A stretch of DNA of 64,000 bases from JAZKJD01 sp040384585 (GTDB lineage Bacteria > Pseudomonadota > Gammaproteobacteria > Diplorickettsiales > Diplorickettsiaceae): NCBI GenBank assembly GCA_040384585.1, contig JAZKJD010000007.1, forward strand, positions 1 through 64,000, in the 5' to 3' direction. Within the stretch, counting starts at the first letter, position 1, and each line of letters begins with the position of its first letter. Under the pieces are notes generated by a model that saw only the letters and a list, made by a program, of their open reading frames with translations, searched no databases and was not told the DNA's origin. This document shows, one piece after another, positions 9,196 to 18,274 of this stretch. A program made the position numbers and the translations under genes.

Positions 9196-10119
9196 TTATT
9201 CTTTTTTATTCGTTGCAACTAGATTCAAAAATAATTCCTCTAAACGATTTGCCTTATTGCGTAAACTCATCACTTCAATGTGATGCCCTTCCAAAAACCC
9301 AAACAAATTATTGAGTGACTGTTCTTTAGCAACATCAACTTCTAATGTCATCTGATCTAGCAAACGCATAGTAAAAGGTGAGGTGGCATGTGGAAGTACG
9401 GCTAAAGGTTTTTTTAGGTCAAAAACAAAGGTTTCCATATGTAAAGTCGCCAGCAAATTTTTCATACTGGTGTTTTCTATAATGCTCCCTTTATCAATAA
9501 TAGCGATATTTTTACAAAGATATTCCGCTTCTTCTAAATAATGGGTCGTCAAAATAATCGTCGTACCCTGACGATTAATGGTCTGTAAAAATTCCCACAT
9601 GGATCGGCGTATTTCAATATCGACACCCGCTGTCGGTTCATCTAAAATGAGAAGTTTGGGTTCATGAACTAACGCCCTTGCTATCATTAAACGTCGCTTC
9701 ATTCCACCCGAAAGCCGCATAGAAATCTGATCTCGCTTATCCCATAGATCGAGTTTTTTCAGATAGATCTCGGCACGTTGTTTTGCCAAGCTAGGCGGAA
9801 CTCCATAGTAACCCGCTTGATAGACAATAACATCCATCACTTTCTCAAAAATACTAAAATTAATCTCCTGTGGTACTAGGCCAATACAGCTTTTTGCCGC
9901 CTCTAATTCTGTATCGATATTATGGCCAAATATCTTTACCTGTCCTGCCGTTTTATTGACGAGAGAAGTGACTATGCCTATCGTTGTCGATTTTCCAGCC
10001 CCATTCGGGCCTAATAGAGCAAAAAAATCGGCTTGCTTAACGCTTAAATCGATTCCTTTTAGCGCAACCACGCCATTGTTGTAGATTTTAGTTAGGCCTT
10101 CAATAGTCAATGCTTGCAT
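9196..10119 (-). CDS. yadG: ABC transporter ATP-binding protein (YadG-like)
   Basis: 307 residues. Walker A GPNGAGKSTT (about residues 38-47), Q-loop region, signature LSGGMKRRL, Walker B LLILDEPTAGVD and the H-loop TTHYLEEAE are all present. The C-terminal ~80 residues form the regulatory extension seen in ABC-2/DrrA-type ATPases. It is the first gene of the yadG-yadH-hemH set. It is divergent from the hydrolase gene at 10162, so the short gap of about 40 bases must hold both promoters or be overlapped by them. Confidence 0.92.
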   Translation of the reverse strand: MQALTIEGLTKIYNNGVVALKGIDLSVKQADFFALLGPNGAGKSTTIGIVTSLVNKTAGQVKIFGHNIDTELEAAKSCIGLVPQEINFSIFEKVMDVIVYQAGYYGVPPSLAKQRAEIYLKKLDLWDKRDQISMRLSGGMKRRLMIARALVHEPKLLILDEPTAGVDIEIRRSMWEFLQTINRQGTTIILTTHYLEEAEYLCKNIAIIDKGSIIENTSMKNLLATLHMETFVFDLKKPLAVLPHATSPFTMRLLDQMTLEVDVAKEQSLNNLFGFLEGHHIEVMSLRNKANRLEELFLNLVATNKKE

Positions 10120-10161
10120 AAATGTGCTAGAACTTTTAAATTAACAGCCAAAGAGTATAGC

Positions 10162-10824
10162 ATGACAAATCCAACCTATTTTCCTTTACATCGACAAGCA
10201 AGTCTTTTGTTAGAAGGTCCTATAGGACAGCTCGAAGTCCTAACAACAACGCCTGAGTCGCCACGAAACCCTCCTGTCATTGCCGTTATCTGCCATCCAC
10301 ACCCCTTATTTGGCGGTAATCTAAATAATAAAGTCATTTATACCTTAGCACGCAGCTTTCAGATAATGGGCCTACGTACACTGCGCTTTAACTTTCGTGG
10401 CGTGGGTAAAAGCCAAGGACAATATGATCATGGGAACGGAGAAACCGATGATTTATTAACTCTACTACAATGGCTGAAAATTACCTGCCCTGACCATGCT
10501 ATCTGGCTAGCTGGTTTTTCCTTTGGTGCCTATGTAGCAGCGCGTTCGGCGAAAAAATGGCCTGTAGAACAGATCGTATGCATCGCTCCCCCAATAGAAA
10601 ATTTTCCTTTTACAACACTGCATCCCTTTCCTTGTCCTTGGCTACTGATTCAAGGTGATAAAGATGAGATCGTTTCTCCTACTGCTGTATTTTCTTGGAT
10701 AGAAAGCCTAGAGACTAATTCACCCCATCTCATCATAATAAAAGGCGCTTCTCATTTTTTTCATGGACACCTTATTGAGTTACGTGAACATCTCATAGCC
10801 GCATTAGCCAGTGTCCCAAAATGA
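10162..10824 (+). CDS. Alpha/beta hydrolase (COG2945-like)
   Basis: 220 residues. The HPHPLFGGNLNNKVIY segment near the N-terminus and the nucleophile elbow GFSFGAYVAAR (Gly-x-Ser-x-Gly) identify a small serine hydrolase of the COG2945 type. The probable Asp is in IQGDKDEIV and the His in GASHFFHGH. The substrate is unknown. The start at 10162 is chosen because homologues begin near this point; an upstream in-frame start at 10114 would overlap the divergent ABC gene. Its stop overlaps the start of zapE (ATGA at 10821-10824), so the two are co-translated. Confidence 0.88.
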   Translation: MTNPTYFPLHRQASLLLEGPIGQLEVLTTTPESPRNPPVIAVICHPHPLFGGNLNNKVIYTLARSFQIMGLRTLRFNFRGVGKSQGQYDHGNGETDDLLTLLQWLKITCPDHAIWLAGFSFGAYVAARSAKKWPVEQIVCIAPPIENFPFTTLHPFPCPWLLIQGDKDEIVSPTAVFSWIESLETNSPHLIIIKGASHFFHGHLIELREHLIAALASVPK

Positions 10825-11903
10825 CTCCACTACAGGCCTACACTCAAAAAATTCATGAAAAAACGTTGCAGCCAGATCCTTACCAAGAAATGGCAATGCA
10901 ATATCTTCAACAGATCTATGCATCGCTTTTATCAACAAAAAAATGGATGACACTAAAAAAGAAAAAACCCTGTAAAGGGCTGTATTTATGGGGAGAAGTC
11001 GGTAGAGGAAAAACCCAACTCATGGATCTGTTTTATAAGCATTTACCCGTTCCAAAATTACGACTGCATTTCTACCAATTTATGCATGATGTGCATCGCG
11101 CATTAACGCACTTACAAGGAAAAGTAAACCCACTGAATCGAATTGCTAACGATCTCGCCCATACAGCAAAAGTCATTTGTTTAGACGAATTTCTCGTCCA
11201 TGAGATAGCGGATGCCATGTTGCTTTCGCAATTACTACACGCCTTATTCCAACAGGGCATTATCTTAGTTACCACCGCGAATACCCCGCCCGATGCCTTA
11301 TACCCTAATGGCTTGCAACGCGAGCTATTTTTGACTGCTATTACACAGATCAAACAACACCTGACTATTTTTCACTTAGACAGTCCCTATGATTATCGAT
11401 TATATTCCGGTATTGAAAAAAATTCTTTTGATAACCCCGTATTAACCATGACCATGACACTAGCGCATATTCAACACTTGTTTATTACACTAAACAAAGG
11501 GAAAAAGGTTTCTTATCAACCCCTTTCTATTCACGGCCGTCTCATTTATCACCATGGCTATACTGATGATACGGTCTGGTTTAATTTTACTTCTATCTGC
11601 ACAGTTCCTCGCAGTCAAATCGATTATTTAGACATTGCAAAACGTTTTTCTACTGTTCTTATCAGTGACATTAAACCTATTGGCGAACAGGATGATAACC
11701 TTGCCAGGCTTTTCATACATTTAGTCGATATATTTTATGATGCGGGCATCAAACTGATTTTAATAAGTGAAACAACTATTATTGAGCTTTATCCTAAAGG
11801 CCGTTTTTTTTTTGAATTCCAACGCACAAAAAGCCGCCTCATTGCCTTTCAAAAGAAAGCCTTACGCTTGATAACGAAATTATCTCTGAATAATTCACCC
11901 TAG
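10821..11903 (+). CDS. zapE: Cell division protein ZapE (AFG1-like ATPase)
   Basis: 360 residues. Walker A GEVGRGKTQLMDLF (about residues 57-70) following GLYLW, Walker B VICLDEF, and the tail containing FDFxxLCxxxR-like replacements (WFNFTSICTVPRSQIDYLDIAKRF) are characteristic of the ZapE/AFG1 P-loop ATPase family. In Escherichia coli ZapE associates with the Z ring under stress or low oxygen. Length is normal. It is coupled to the upstream hydrolase gene by a four-base overlap and followed by a MITE-like element. Confidence 0.92.
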   Translation: MTPLQAYTQKIHEKTLQPDPYQEMAMQYLQQIYASLLSTKKWMTLKKKKPCKGLYLWGEVGRGKTQLMDLFYKHLPVPKLRLHFYQFMHDVHRALTHLQGKVNPLNRIANDLAHTAKVICLDEFLVHEIADAMLLSQLLHALFQQGIILVTTANTPPDALYPNGLQRELFLTAITQIKQHLTIFHLDSPYDYRLYSGIEKNSFDNPVLTMTMTLAHIQHLFITLNKGKKVSYQPLSIHGRLIYHHGYTDDTVWFNFTSICTVPRSQIDYLDIAKRFSTVLISDIKPIGEQDDNLARLFIHLVDIFYDAGIKLILISETTIIELYPKGRFFFEFQRTKSRLIAFQKKALRLITKLSLNNSP

Positions 11904-11935
11904 CACAATTGTCAACACGCCGTATTTCTTTGCAA

Positions 11936-12079
11936 TAGACCTCTTTCAAAACCTGCGTTATAGACTTGATTTCATTGTTAAACGATTTGCTGCGGTCCTC
12001 ATTGACTTTAGTAAACTCCGGTCCTCCAAAATCGTTTTCCTCGAACTCAAGCCCATAACTGGGTTTTGAAAGAGGTCTA
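11936..12079. mobile_element. MITE with perfect terminal inverted repeats, TA-flanked
   Basis: Left end agacctctttcaaaacc (11937-11953) and right end ggttttgaaagaggtct (12062-12078) are perfect 17-base inverted repeats; with the outer T/A the repeat is 18 bases, or a TA target duplication plus 16. The 140-base interior holds no complete gene, although a short minus-strand reading frame crosses it. Size, perfect ends and the zapE 3' flank location fit a non-autonomous miniature transposable element. The parental IS (IS630-like or IS5-like) cannot be decided here. Confidence 0.75.
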
Positions 12080-12124
12080 ATTTCATTTCTGAGCGCGAAC
12101 CTAGACAACAAGTATCCAGTTCAT

Positions 12125-12152
12125 AAAAAAGGGCGTTTGTACGCCCTTTATA
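12125..12152. terminator. Intrinsic terminator downstream of the HU-like gene
   Basis: Stem aaagggcgt (12128-12136) and acgcccttt (12141-12149) with a 4-base loop, A-rich on the left and T-rich on the right. It could terminate the HU-like gene from the right (minus strand) and reads as a terminator in both directions. Confidence 0.8.
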
Positions 12153-12169
12153 TTTTCTTATATAAAAAA

Positions 12170-12556
12170 TTAAACAACTTCTTTTAATTTTTTCAGCGCT
12201 TTTATTTTAACTACCTTGCGAGCAGGTTTTGCTTTAAAGATAGTGGGCTCTCCATTGAAAGGATTAATACCTTTTCGTTGTTTAGTTGCCCCTTTTTTTA
12301 CTACTGTAATTTTAAACACCCCAGGCAAAGCAAACGCACAAGCTGATTTTGCATGTCCAAATATAACAGCTTGTATTATTTCAAGAGTTTCTACTATCTT
12401 TTTCTTAGGTAATTCAGTGCTATCCACTAAATATTTCAGCAACTCAGTTTTAGTGAAAGGCTTTTTAATAATAGGTATTTTTTTACTGGATGTTACTTTA
12501 GCTTTTTTACGAGTTTTTGTCGCGACAGATTTTTTCTTAGCTAACTTTTTAGCCAT
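12170..12556 (-). CDS. HU/IHF-like DNA-binding protein with lysine-rich tail
   Basis: 128 residues. Residues about 34-128 match the HU fold: FTKTELLKYLVDST for the helical dimerisation part, then FALPGVFKITVVKKGATKQRKGINPFNGEPTIFKAKPARKVVKIKALKKLK, in which G-x-N-P-x-T/N-G-E-P is the DNA-binding arm. The first 33 residues are an extra Lys/Arg/Ser/Thr-rich histone H1-like tail (AKKLAKKKSVATKTRKKAK), absent from standard 90-residue HU. Such tailed HU proteins are known in intracellular bacteria and are thought to compact the nucleoid. It is a single gene with its own terminator. Confidence 0.88.
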   Translation of the reverse strand: MAKKLAKKKSVATKTRKKAKVTSSKKIPIIKKPFTKTELLKYLVDSTELPKKKIVETLEIIQAVIFGHAKSACAFALPGVFKITVVKKGATKQRKGINPFNGEPTIFKAKPARKVVKIKALKKLKEVV

Positions 12557-12682
12557 GGTTCATTTTCCTCTTACATTAAGGAGTAAACAGAAGGTTAGGA
12601 TTCTATAAAATAGCATATTTTTGGGTTTTTGCTAGAGGTCATACAAATATTTTACAAAAAAGGACTTCTACCAGGGTGTTTC

Positions 12683-13492
12683 TTAGAGATGTTGTAGAAT
12701 TTGTACGACGATCTCAATAAATATTAATAAAATAATCACAGATTCTAAAATACTGGAATATCGATATTGTAGCTGGCTATTTAACATTTCTAAAATTTCA
12801 TGCACGACATCGAGCTTCTGATTGAGCGCAGCAACACGCTTAGGAATATCTAGGAATTTTTCTGTCATCACATAAAAATCTTCAAGATTAGAGTAACGCC
12901 AAAAATATTCAGGAACATCTAAATATTCACTACTAAGATTAACTGAACTTCGGGTTAAGAAAATTCCGCCAATACGTTTTGATATCGCTTTACGGGATAG
13001 TGATATTCTCCCATATTGCGCTAACTCCCTAGGAATATGACTATTCGTCTGTATCGTTTTCTGAATCGATTCCTCATAAAATTCTAATTTAATGGATTGT
13101 GCTAGACCATAGGAGATCGCTAATTTCATTTGTATGTTATCGATTTCATCTTCTTCTAAGGTAATCACATCAACATTAAATCGCTGATGTGGAAACAGCC
13201 GTGTTTCCTTATCAATACGATAAATAAAACGGTCCGTTTCAATTTCATTCTTTTCCAAGGGATCAACAGAGAAAGGCTTTATTTCTTTTATCAATTTTTC
13301 TTCTTGTTTCTTTCTCAATCCCCAGGTAACAAAACAACCATGATTAAATAAAAATATGTCGATATCTTTATTATTCTTAGTAACATACAACACATTGCGA
13401 AATAGTTTGGCAACATAATGACGACTTCGAAAAAAATCGGCTAATGCGCTCAATTTATAGCTTGCAGCAGTACAAAAAGAGATACAACGCAT
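12683..13492 (-). CDS. DUF155 / RMD1-SIF2 family membrane protein
   Basis: 269 residues from the start at 13492, which lies 4 bases past the L,D-transpeptidase stop and is preferred to an overlapping upstream start. The segments DIFLFNHGCFVTWG and the central SxxAISKRIGGIFLTRSSVNLSSEYLDVPEYFWRYSNLEDFY are typical of the RMD1/RMND1 (DUF155) family. The protein ends in a single hydrophobic helix (about 245-265), as in relatives. Eukaryotic members act in mitochondria; bacterial function is unknown. Confidence 0.82.
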   Translation of the reverse strand: MRCISFCTAASYKLSALADFFRSRHYVAKLFRNVLYVTKNNKDIDIFLFNHGCFVTWGLRKKQEEKLIKEIKPFSVDPLEKNEIETDRFIYRIDKETRLFPHQRFNVDVITLEEDEIDNIQMKLAISYGLAQSIKLEFYEESIQKTIQTNSHIPRELAQYGRISLSRKAISKRIGGIFLTRSSVNLSSEYLDVPEYFWRYSNLEDFYVMTEKFLDIPKRVAALNQKLDVVHEILEMLNSQLQYRYSSILESVIILLIFIEIVVQILQHL

Positions 13493-13496
13493 AAAA

Positions 13497-14426
13497 TTAA
13501 AAGTCCGTAACGCTACCAATTATTTGAGGAATTCCATTTTGATTTAGGGCAACCTCATCAACGGTTTTCCACTGAATTTTGGCCGCTCTAGCGCTATTGA
13601 CTTGAATCATCTTCTCTATAGCGGCGTGATGCGTTAATCTCAACGCCGATCGCCCCTGTAATGGTACATGTGCTTCTAAATAAAGTCTATTTTTATCCCA
13701 ACCCATTTTATAGGGAGAATCTACGATATAAATACGCTCTAGTCGTTTGACCTTGGGAAATAAACTTTCAATATCTTCGGGAAACATGCGAATACATCCT
13801 GCACTACTACGCCGCCCTACGCCTTCATAGTCATTCGTACCATGAATTAAATAAGTCGCTTGTTTAAGACGTATCGCATAACCTCCTAAAGGATTATCAG
13901 GTCCTGGTGGTACTTTTTCTGGCAAATAAACGCCGTCTTTAGCGCGATCTTTACGAATAGAAGCTGGAACTGTCCAAATTGGATTAATAATTTTTTGTGC
14001 GATCCAAGAAGGTCCTAATGGCGTATCCCAACCTTCTCGACCAATACCTACCGGATAAGTCATCACGATATGGCGATGCAGTGGATAATAATAAATGCGT
14101 AGTTCAGCTAAATTAATAACAATACCTTTGTGTGGCCCAGGTGGTAATATAAAACGGCTAGGAATCACAATGATAGTCCCTGGTATAAGATGTACCGGAT
14201 CAATCGTCGGGTTTGCCTCTACTAACTCAAAATATCCCAAATCATAACGCCGGCCTATCTTACTAAACGTATCACCGGGCAATGCTTGTGTCCATTGCAC
14301 GTGGCCTACGACGCTATCTCCATGGGAAGGTAAAACAAAGGTCAATGCAAAAGCCTGAGCAATTAAAAACCAGTAGAAAAAAACTACGCCTGCTAAACAC
14401 AAAAAATGATGCTTGGTAATTTGCAT
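13497..14426 (-). CDS. LysM-containing L,D-transpeptidase (ErfK/YbiS type)
   Basis: 309 residues. An N-terminal hydrophobic signal (about 7-27) is followed by a LysM domain (VQWTQALPGDTFSKIGRRYDLG...LIPGTIIVIPS, about 43-92) and an L,D-transpeptidase domain ending in IHGTNDYEGVGRRSSAGCIRM, with the catalytic His and Cys. Such periplasmic enzymes make meso-DAP cross-links or attach proteins to peptidoglycan. The following gene (DUF155) starts almost immediately after, so the two are probably one operon. Fits the peptidoglycan theme of the divergent rodA cluster. Confidence 0.93.
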   Translation of the reverse strand: MQITKHHFLCLAGVVFFYWFLIAQAFALTFVLPSHGDSVVGHVQWTQALPGDTFSKIGRRYDLGYFELVEANPTIDPVHLIPGTIIVIPSRFILPPGPHKGIVINLAELRIYYYPLHRHIVMTYPVGIGREGWDTPLGPSWIAQKIINPIWTVPASIRKDRAKDGVYLPEKVPPGPDNPLGGYAIRLKQATYLIHGTNDYEGVGRRSSAGCIRMFPEDIESLFPKVKRLERIYIVDSPYKMGWDKNRLYLEAHVPLQGRSALRLTHHAAIEKMIQVNSARAAKIQWKTVDEVALNQNGIPQIIGSVTDF

Positions 14427-14462
14427 GGTTATATACTCGTGGTACTTGGGCTTGCGAGTTCA

Positions 14463-14508
14463 CAAGCTTCGCTGGCAGGACCTATGCCAACCATTTTTTT
14501 GTACTCTA
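14463..14508. repeat. Partial copy of palindromic repeat family A
   Basis: The strings gcttcgctggcaggacc and ttttttgtact in this gap match the right half of the ~120-base palindromic family seen complete at 57437-57556 and 56047-56157. The left half is missing. It lies in the divergent region between the L,D-transpeptidase gene and rodA. Confidence 0.45.
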
Positions 14509-14572
14509 CAAGAAGGTTGCGCGTTCGCAACTTCAAAGGTAACGAGGTATATACTACTATTTACTTTTCATT

Positions 14573-15706
14573 ATGGCACTCTCTATGTTTACGTTTAAAC
14601 CCTATCGTCACCATTTGTCTAGACAGGGATCAAAAGCGCTCTTCCATATTGATAGACCCTTACTAATAGGATTACTAAGTCTTGCGATAATCGGATTGTT
14701 TATCCTTTATAGTGCAAGCAACCAAAATATAGAATTACTCAGTAAACAGGTAATTCGAATGTTAGTCGCTTTTTTAATTATGATTTTATTTGCACAAATC
14801 CCACCTACAGTCTATCGAATCTGGGCGCCTTGGATATTTATTATTAGCTTTCTGCTACTGGCTGCTGTATTGCTGGTAGGTGTTATAGGAAAAGGAGCAC
14901 AACGCTGGCTTAATCTTTGGCTGTTTCAGTTTCAACCCTCTGAGCTCATGAAATTATCGGTGCCATTGATGTTGGCGTGGTATCTGCATGACAAATCATT
15001 ACCTCCTTCTTTTCCACATTTGCTTATCTTATTAGGAATTGTCATCATTCCTACCTTACTCGTTATAAAACAGCCAGATTTAGGTACGGCATTATTAATC
15101 GCTATCGCTGGGTTTAGTGTTATTTTACTTGCGGGTATTAGTTGGCGACTATTGCTATTAGGTGGTTTCTTTATTTTAATTATTGCACCTATTGGCTGGC
15201 ATTTTATGCATCTTTATCAAAAACTGCGTGTTTTAACCTTCCTCAATCCCGAAAGGGATCCACTAGGTGCAGGCTATCATATTATTCAATCTAAGATTGC
15301 GATTGGAGCGGGTGGATTTTTTGGTAAAGGATGGTTACAAGGGACACAATCCCATCTACAGTTTTTGCCAGAACATACCACTGATTTTATTTTTGCTGTT
15401 TGTGGCGAAGAGTTTGGTCTAATGGGAAGCCTTGTTTTACTGATTCTTTATTTTTGGATTACTAGTCGAGGCCTTTACATTAGTATAAAAGCGCAAGATA
15501 CCTTTTCTCGCTTACTAGGCGGAGGATTAAGCTTGAGCTTTTTTATCGCAGCTTTTGTTAACATTGGCATGGTAAGTGGCTTATTGCCAGTCGTTGGCGT
15601 GCCATTACCTCTCATCAGCTATGGCGGCACTTCTTTAATTACTTTAATTGCAGCTTTTGGTATTCTCATGTCGATACAAACACATCGCAAGCTAATAGGT
15701 AACTAA
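14573..15706 (+). CDS. rodA: Rod shape-determining SEDS glycosyltransferase RodA
   Basis: 377 residues with about ten membrane segments. SEDS landmarks are AQRWLNLWLFQFQPSELMKL, VIKQPDLGTALL, GAGYHIIQSKIAIGAGGFFGKGW, FLPEHTTDFIFAVCGEEFGL and PLPLISYGGTSLI. RodA polymerises peptidoglycan glycan strands with PBP2 for cell elongation. It is first of rodA-mltB-rlpA, a conserved gammaproteobacterial order. The upstream region has no strong ribosome site, so start at 14573 or at the second ATG (14585) cannot be separated. Confidence 0.96.
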   Translation: MALSMFTFKPYRHHLSRQGSKALFHIDRPLLIGLLSLAIIGLFILYSASNQNIELLSKQVIRMLVAFLIMILFAQIPPTVYRIWAPWIFIISFLLLAAVLLVGVIGKGAQRWLNLWLFQFQPSELMKLSVPLMLAWYLHDKSLPPSFPHLLILLGIVIIPTLLVIKQPDLGTALLIAIAGFSVILLAGISWRLLLLGGFFILIIAPIGWHFMHLYQKLRVLTFLNPERDPLGAGYHIIQSKIAIGAGGFFGKGWLQGTQSHLQFLPEHTTDFIFAVCGEEFGLMGSLVLLILYFWITSRGLYISIKAQDTFSRLLGGGLSLSFFIAAFVNIGMVSGLLPVVGVPLPLISYGGTSLITLIAAFGILMSIQTHRKLIGN

Positions 15707-15718
15707 GGGAAAAATGCT

Positions 15719-16732
15719 ATGAGCAAAAACAAGAATCGTTTTATTTTGCAAGCATTGACTTTATTAATTGTTCTTTCATTAACCGCTTGTTCTGCCTATG
15801 CAGATAAACCAGAAGTACACAGCTTTATTGATAAAATGGTTAAAGAATATCACTTTGATCGCCAACAACTACAAACATTATTTAACAGCGTCAAACCGAA
15901 TCACACTATCCTTAGATTATTTGCTAAACCTGCAGAAAGTTTAACCTGGTCTGCTTACAGACCCATTTTTATCACCGAAAAACGCGCGCTCAAAGGTGTC
16001 AAATTTTGGAATGAACACCAACAAACCCTAAACTATGCCCAACAACGTTATGGTGTACCTTCGTCGATTATTGTTGCTATTTTAGGCGTAGAAACAAAGT
16101 ATGGAGAGATAACCGGAAAGTACCGCGTATTAGATTCATTGAGTACCTTAAGTTTTAGTCATACTCGGCGCGCTAGTTTTTTCCAAAAAGAACTGCTACA
16201 ATTTTTGCTGTTAAGTCGGGAAAATCCCAGCATTAATCCTATGAAGACGAAAGGCTCCTACGCAGGCGCTATTGGCCAAGTACAATTTCTACCTAGTAAT
16301 TATCGACATTTAGCGGTAGATGCATCGCACAAGGGATACAGCGATCTTATCAATGATCCCGATGATTCTATTCTCAGTATTGCGAATTATCTTAAATCTC
16401 ACGGCTGGGTAAAATCTGGGCCTATTGCTATAGGCACGTGTATTAAAGGTCATGGCATTGATCGTTTACCTGCATCTTTGAAAAATTTTACTGTGAAACG
16501 ATTTGAAAAATATGATATTTATCCGAAAAGTCCTTTACCTTCACAGCTAAAAATCACATTGATTACCTTACCGATGACTCATGGCAAGGAATATTGGCTA
16601 GGGTTTACTAATTTCCAAGTTATTAAAAGTTATAATTCCAGTTCGCTGTATGCGATGGCCGTTTATCAATTAAGCGAATTAATCAATCACTACCACCAAC
16701 AAGGGCATCCGCTGCATGATAATAAAAAATAA
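15719..16732 (+). CDS. mltB: Lytic murein transglycosylase B, lipoprotein
   Basis: 337 residues. The N-terminus has a lipobox, LTAC (Cys about 24), so it should be an outer-membrane lipoprotein, dependent on the Lgt encoded at 21089. The catalytic Glu is in the AILGVETKYGEITG motif; GSYAGAIGQVQFLPSNY and DGxxxLxNDPDDxIxSIANYL are also typical. The enzyme cleaves peptidoglycan leaving 1,6-anhydro-MurNAc. Good ribosome site (aaggga) just upstream; 12 bases after rodA and overlapping rlpA by 17 bases. Confidence 0.95.
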   Translation: MSKNKNRFILQALTLLIVLSLTACSAYADKPEVHSFIDKMVKEYHFDRQQLQTLFNSVKPNHTILRLFAKPAESLTWSAYRPIFITEKRALKGVKFWNEHQQTLNYAQQRYGVPSSIIVAILGVETKYGEITGKYRVLDSLSTLSFSHTRRASFFQKELLQFLLLSRENPSINPMKTKGSYAGAIGQVQFLPSNYRHLAVDASHKGYSDLINDPDDSILSIANYLKSHGWVKSGPIAIGTCIKGHGIDRLPASLKNFTVKRFEKYDIYPKSPLPSQLKITLITLPMTHGKEYWLGFTNFQVIKSYNSSSLYAMAVYQLSELINHYHQQGHPLHDNKK

Positions 16733-17561
16733 CGCTTGGCAAGGAAGCTTATTTTTTAAACTACTATTAGGATCGTTTCTTTTCACGCTTATTCTGGCAT
16801 TAAGTGCCTGTAGCAGCACAACAAGACGCTATCGCTATCCACTACGCCATGATAAACCCCCGACTTTTAGGATAAATCCCAATAAAATTCCCAATGCCGT
16901 TCCCAAAGCAGAACCGTTAAGTAAACGAGGCAATCCCAAATCCTACGTGGTATCAGGGCGTCGTTATTACGTACTAAAAAGTGCAAAAGGCTATCATGCA
17001 CGGGGTATCGCTTCTTGGTATGGTATGAAATTCCACCGCTTTCAAACCTCAAATGGAGAAACCTATAACGTAGCAGCGATGACAGCAGCCCATAAAACAC
17101 TTCCACTCCCTACTTACCTACAAGTGACCAATTTGAGTAACGGAAAAAAAATCATTGTAAAAGTCAACGATAGAGGTCCTTTTGCCAAAAACCGTCTCAT
17201 CGATCTCTCTTACGTTGCAGCCAAAAAATTAGATATGACAGACGCAGGAACAGCGCCCGTCGAAATTCGTGCCATTACCCCTGGCATCACTCGCCTGGCA
17301 GCAAATACATCGTCTACTAAATCTTCTATAAGCACACAAGGTAAAAATCAACCCTATATACGCTTAGGAATTTTTAAACAACGTAAAGAAGCACAAAAAC
17401 TGGTGTTACTGGTTAAGCAATGGACACGCTCGCCAGTTAAGCTAGCAAAAACACCTATCCATAAGCGCTTATATTATCAAGTTGTCATAGGCCCCTTACC
17501 CGATGCAAAAAGCTCCCAGCAACTACATCGTCGACTGCAACTAGCAGGTCTTAATAAATAA
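16716..17561 (+). CDS. rlpA: RlpA-like lipoprotein with SPOR domain
   Basis: 281 residues. A lipobox (LSAC, about residues 29-32) follows a signal helix. The double-psi beta-barrel domain is clear (GIASWYGMKFHRFQTSNGE, with the catalytic-type Asp in VNDRGPF), and a C-terminal SPOR domain (about 208-281, IRLGIFKQRKEAQKLVLLVKQ) should bind denuded septal peptidoglycan. RlpA enzymes are lytic transglycosylases in some species. It overlaps mltB. Its end runs into the end of the frameshifted minus-strand gene. Confidence 0.94.
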   Translation: MIIKNNAWQGSLFFKLLLGSFLFTLILALSACSSTTRRYRYPLRHDKPPTFRINPNKIPNAVPKAEPLSKRGNPKSYVVSGRRYYVLKSAKGYHARGIASWYGMKFHRFQTSNGETYNVAAMTAAHKTLPLPTYLQVTNLSNGKKIIVKVNDRGPFAKNRLIDLSYVAAKKLDMTDAGTAPVEIRAITPGITRLAANTSSTKSSISTQGKNQPYIRLGIFKQRKEAQKLVLLVKQWTRSPVKLAKTPIHKRLYYQVVIGPLPDAKSSQQLHRRLQLAGLNK

Positions 17562-18259
17562 TGTTGTCTGTACAGTACGCAATAAGTTCCTTCATGCGAC
17601 TAGTGCGTACCTGATAGACAATTTCTGCTTTACTATGTAATTCAGCGGAGTCCTGTTGATCTTCTGTTTCCAGGAGCATCTTCATTTTCTCCCCCACCAT
17701 CCCTCTGCAATTTAATAGCCTCCTTGGCGTTGGCATTGGCATTGGCATTGGAAAACGCCATCATTTTATCTAGAAATTTACTTGCTCCTTCAATACTCTT
17801 TGCATCTGAAAAATTAGATGTCCCAGTTGCGTCAGTATGGAATCCTAATTCACCAACAAAATTAGTCCATCCTTCTTCGACTACCAAGCTAATCGCACTA
17901 TCAAGACATACACTTACAGGTACTACACTAGGTTTACTCATATTTACATATAGAGAAACCTCCGCTGCTGTGATCTTACCCTTGTGGTACATTTTCTGTA
18001 GCCTACACTGATAAAATTCAGACGATATTTGACCTTTAAAGTACGCATCTTTAAGGATTTCAGGTGATTCCTTTACTCTATTCTTATGATCTATAGCTTG
18101 CACCCTATTCGTATAATATTGCTTTGTCATCCAATATATACCTTTTACACAATCTTTATCTATTATTTTTCCATTCTTCTCGGCGGACTCAAGAGCAAAT
18201 TTCTCTGTATATTTAGAATTTTTAGAAGGCACAATAGTATAAATTATTTTTTTCAGCAT
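17551..18259 (-). pseudogene. Unknown protein, apparently frameshifted at a G5 tract
   Basis: The main frame (17642-18259, 205 residues, start chosen 8 bases after an aaagg site) is not recognised. Near its end it carries an Asn-Ala repeat from a hexanucleotide repeat at 17724-17751, then a five-G tract (minus strand; 17691-17695), after which it reads a short unlikely tail (GNRRSTGLR). In another frame the DNA past the G tract encodes a sensible charged helix down to 17551 (KMKMLLETEDQQDSAELHSK...). Loss of one G would join the two into about 235 residues. It could be a broken gene or a phase-variable one. It lies 9 bases downstream of the 354-residue unknown gene, so probably co-transcribed. 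Confidence 0.55.
17724..17751. repeat. Hexanucleotide tandem repeat (TTGGCR)n
   Basis: ttggcg followed by three ttggca units and ttgg. On the minus strand it encodes Asn-Ala repeats. Length change by whole units would keep frame, so this repeat alters length rather than switching the gene. Confidence 0.85.
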
Positions 18260-18274
18260 AAGCATTACCTTTCT

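Noticed and set aside
11839..12111. 90-codon minus-strand frame across the MITE
   Set aside because: It starts outside the element, crosses it and enters antisense zapE; no recognisable domain.
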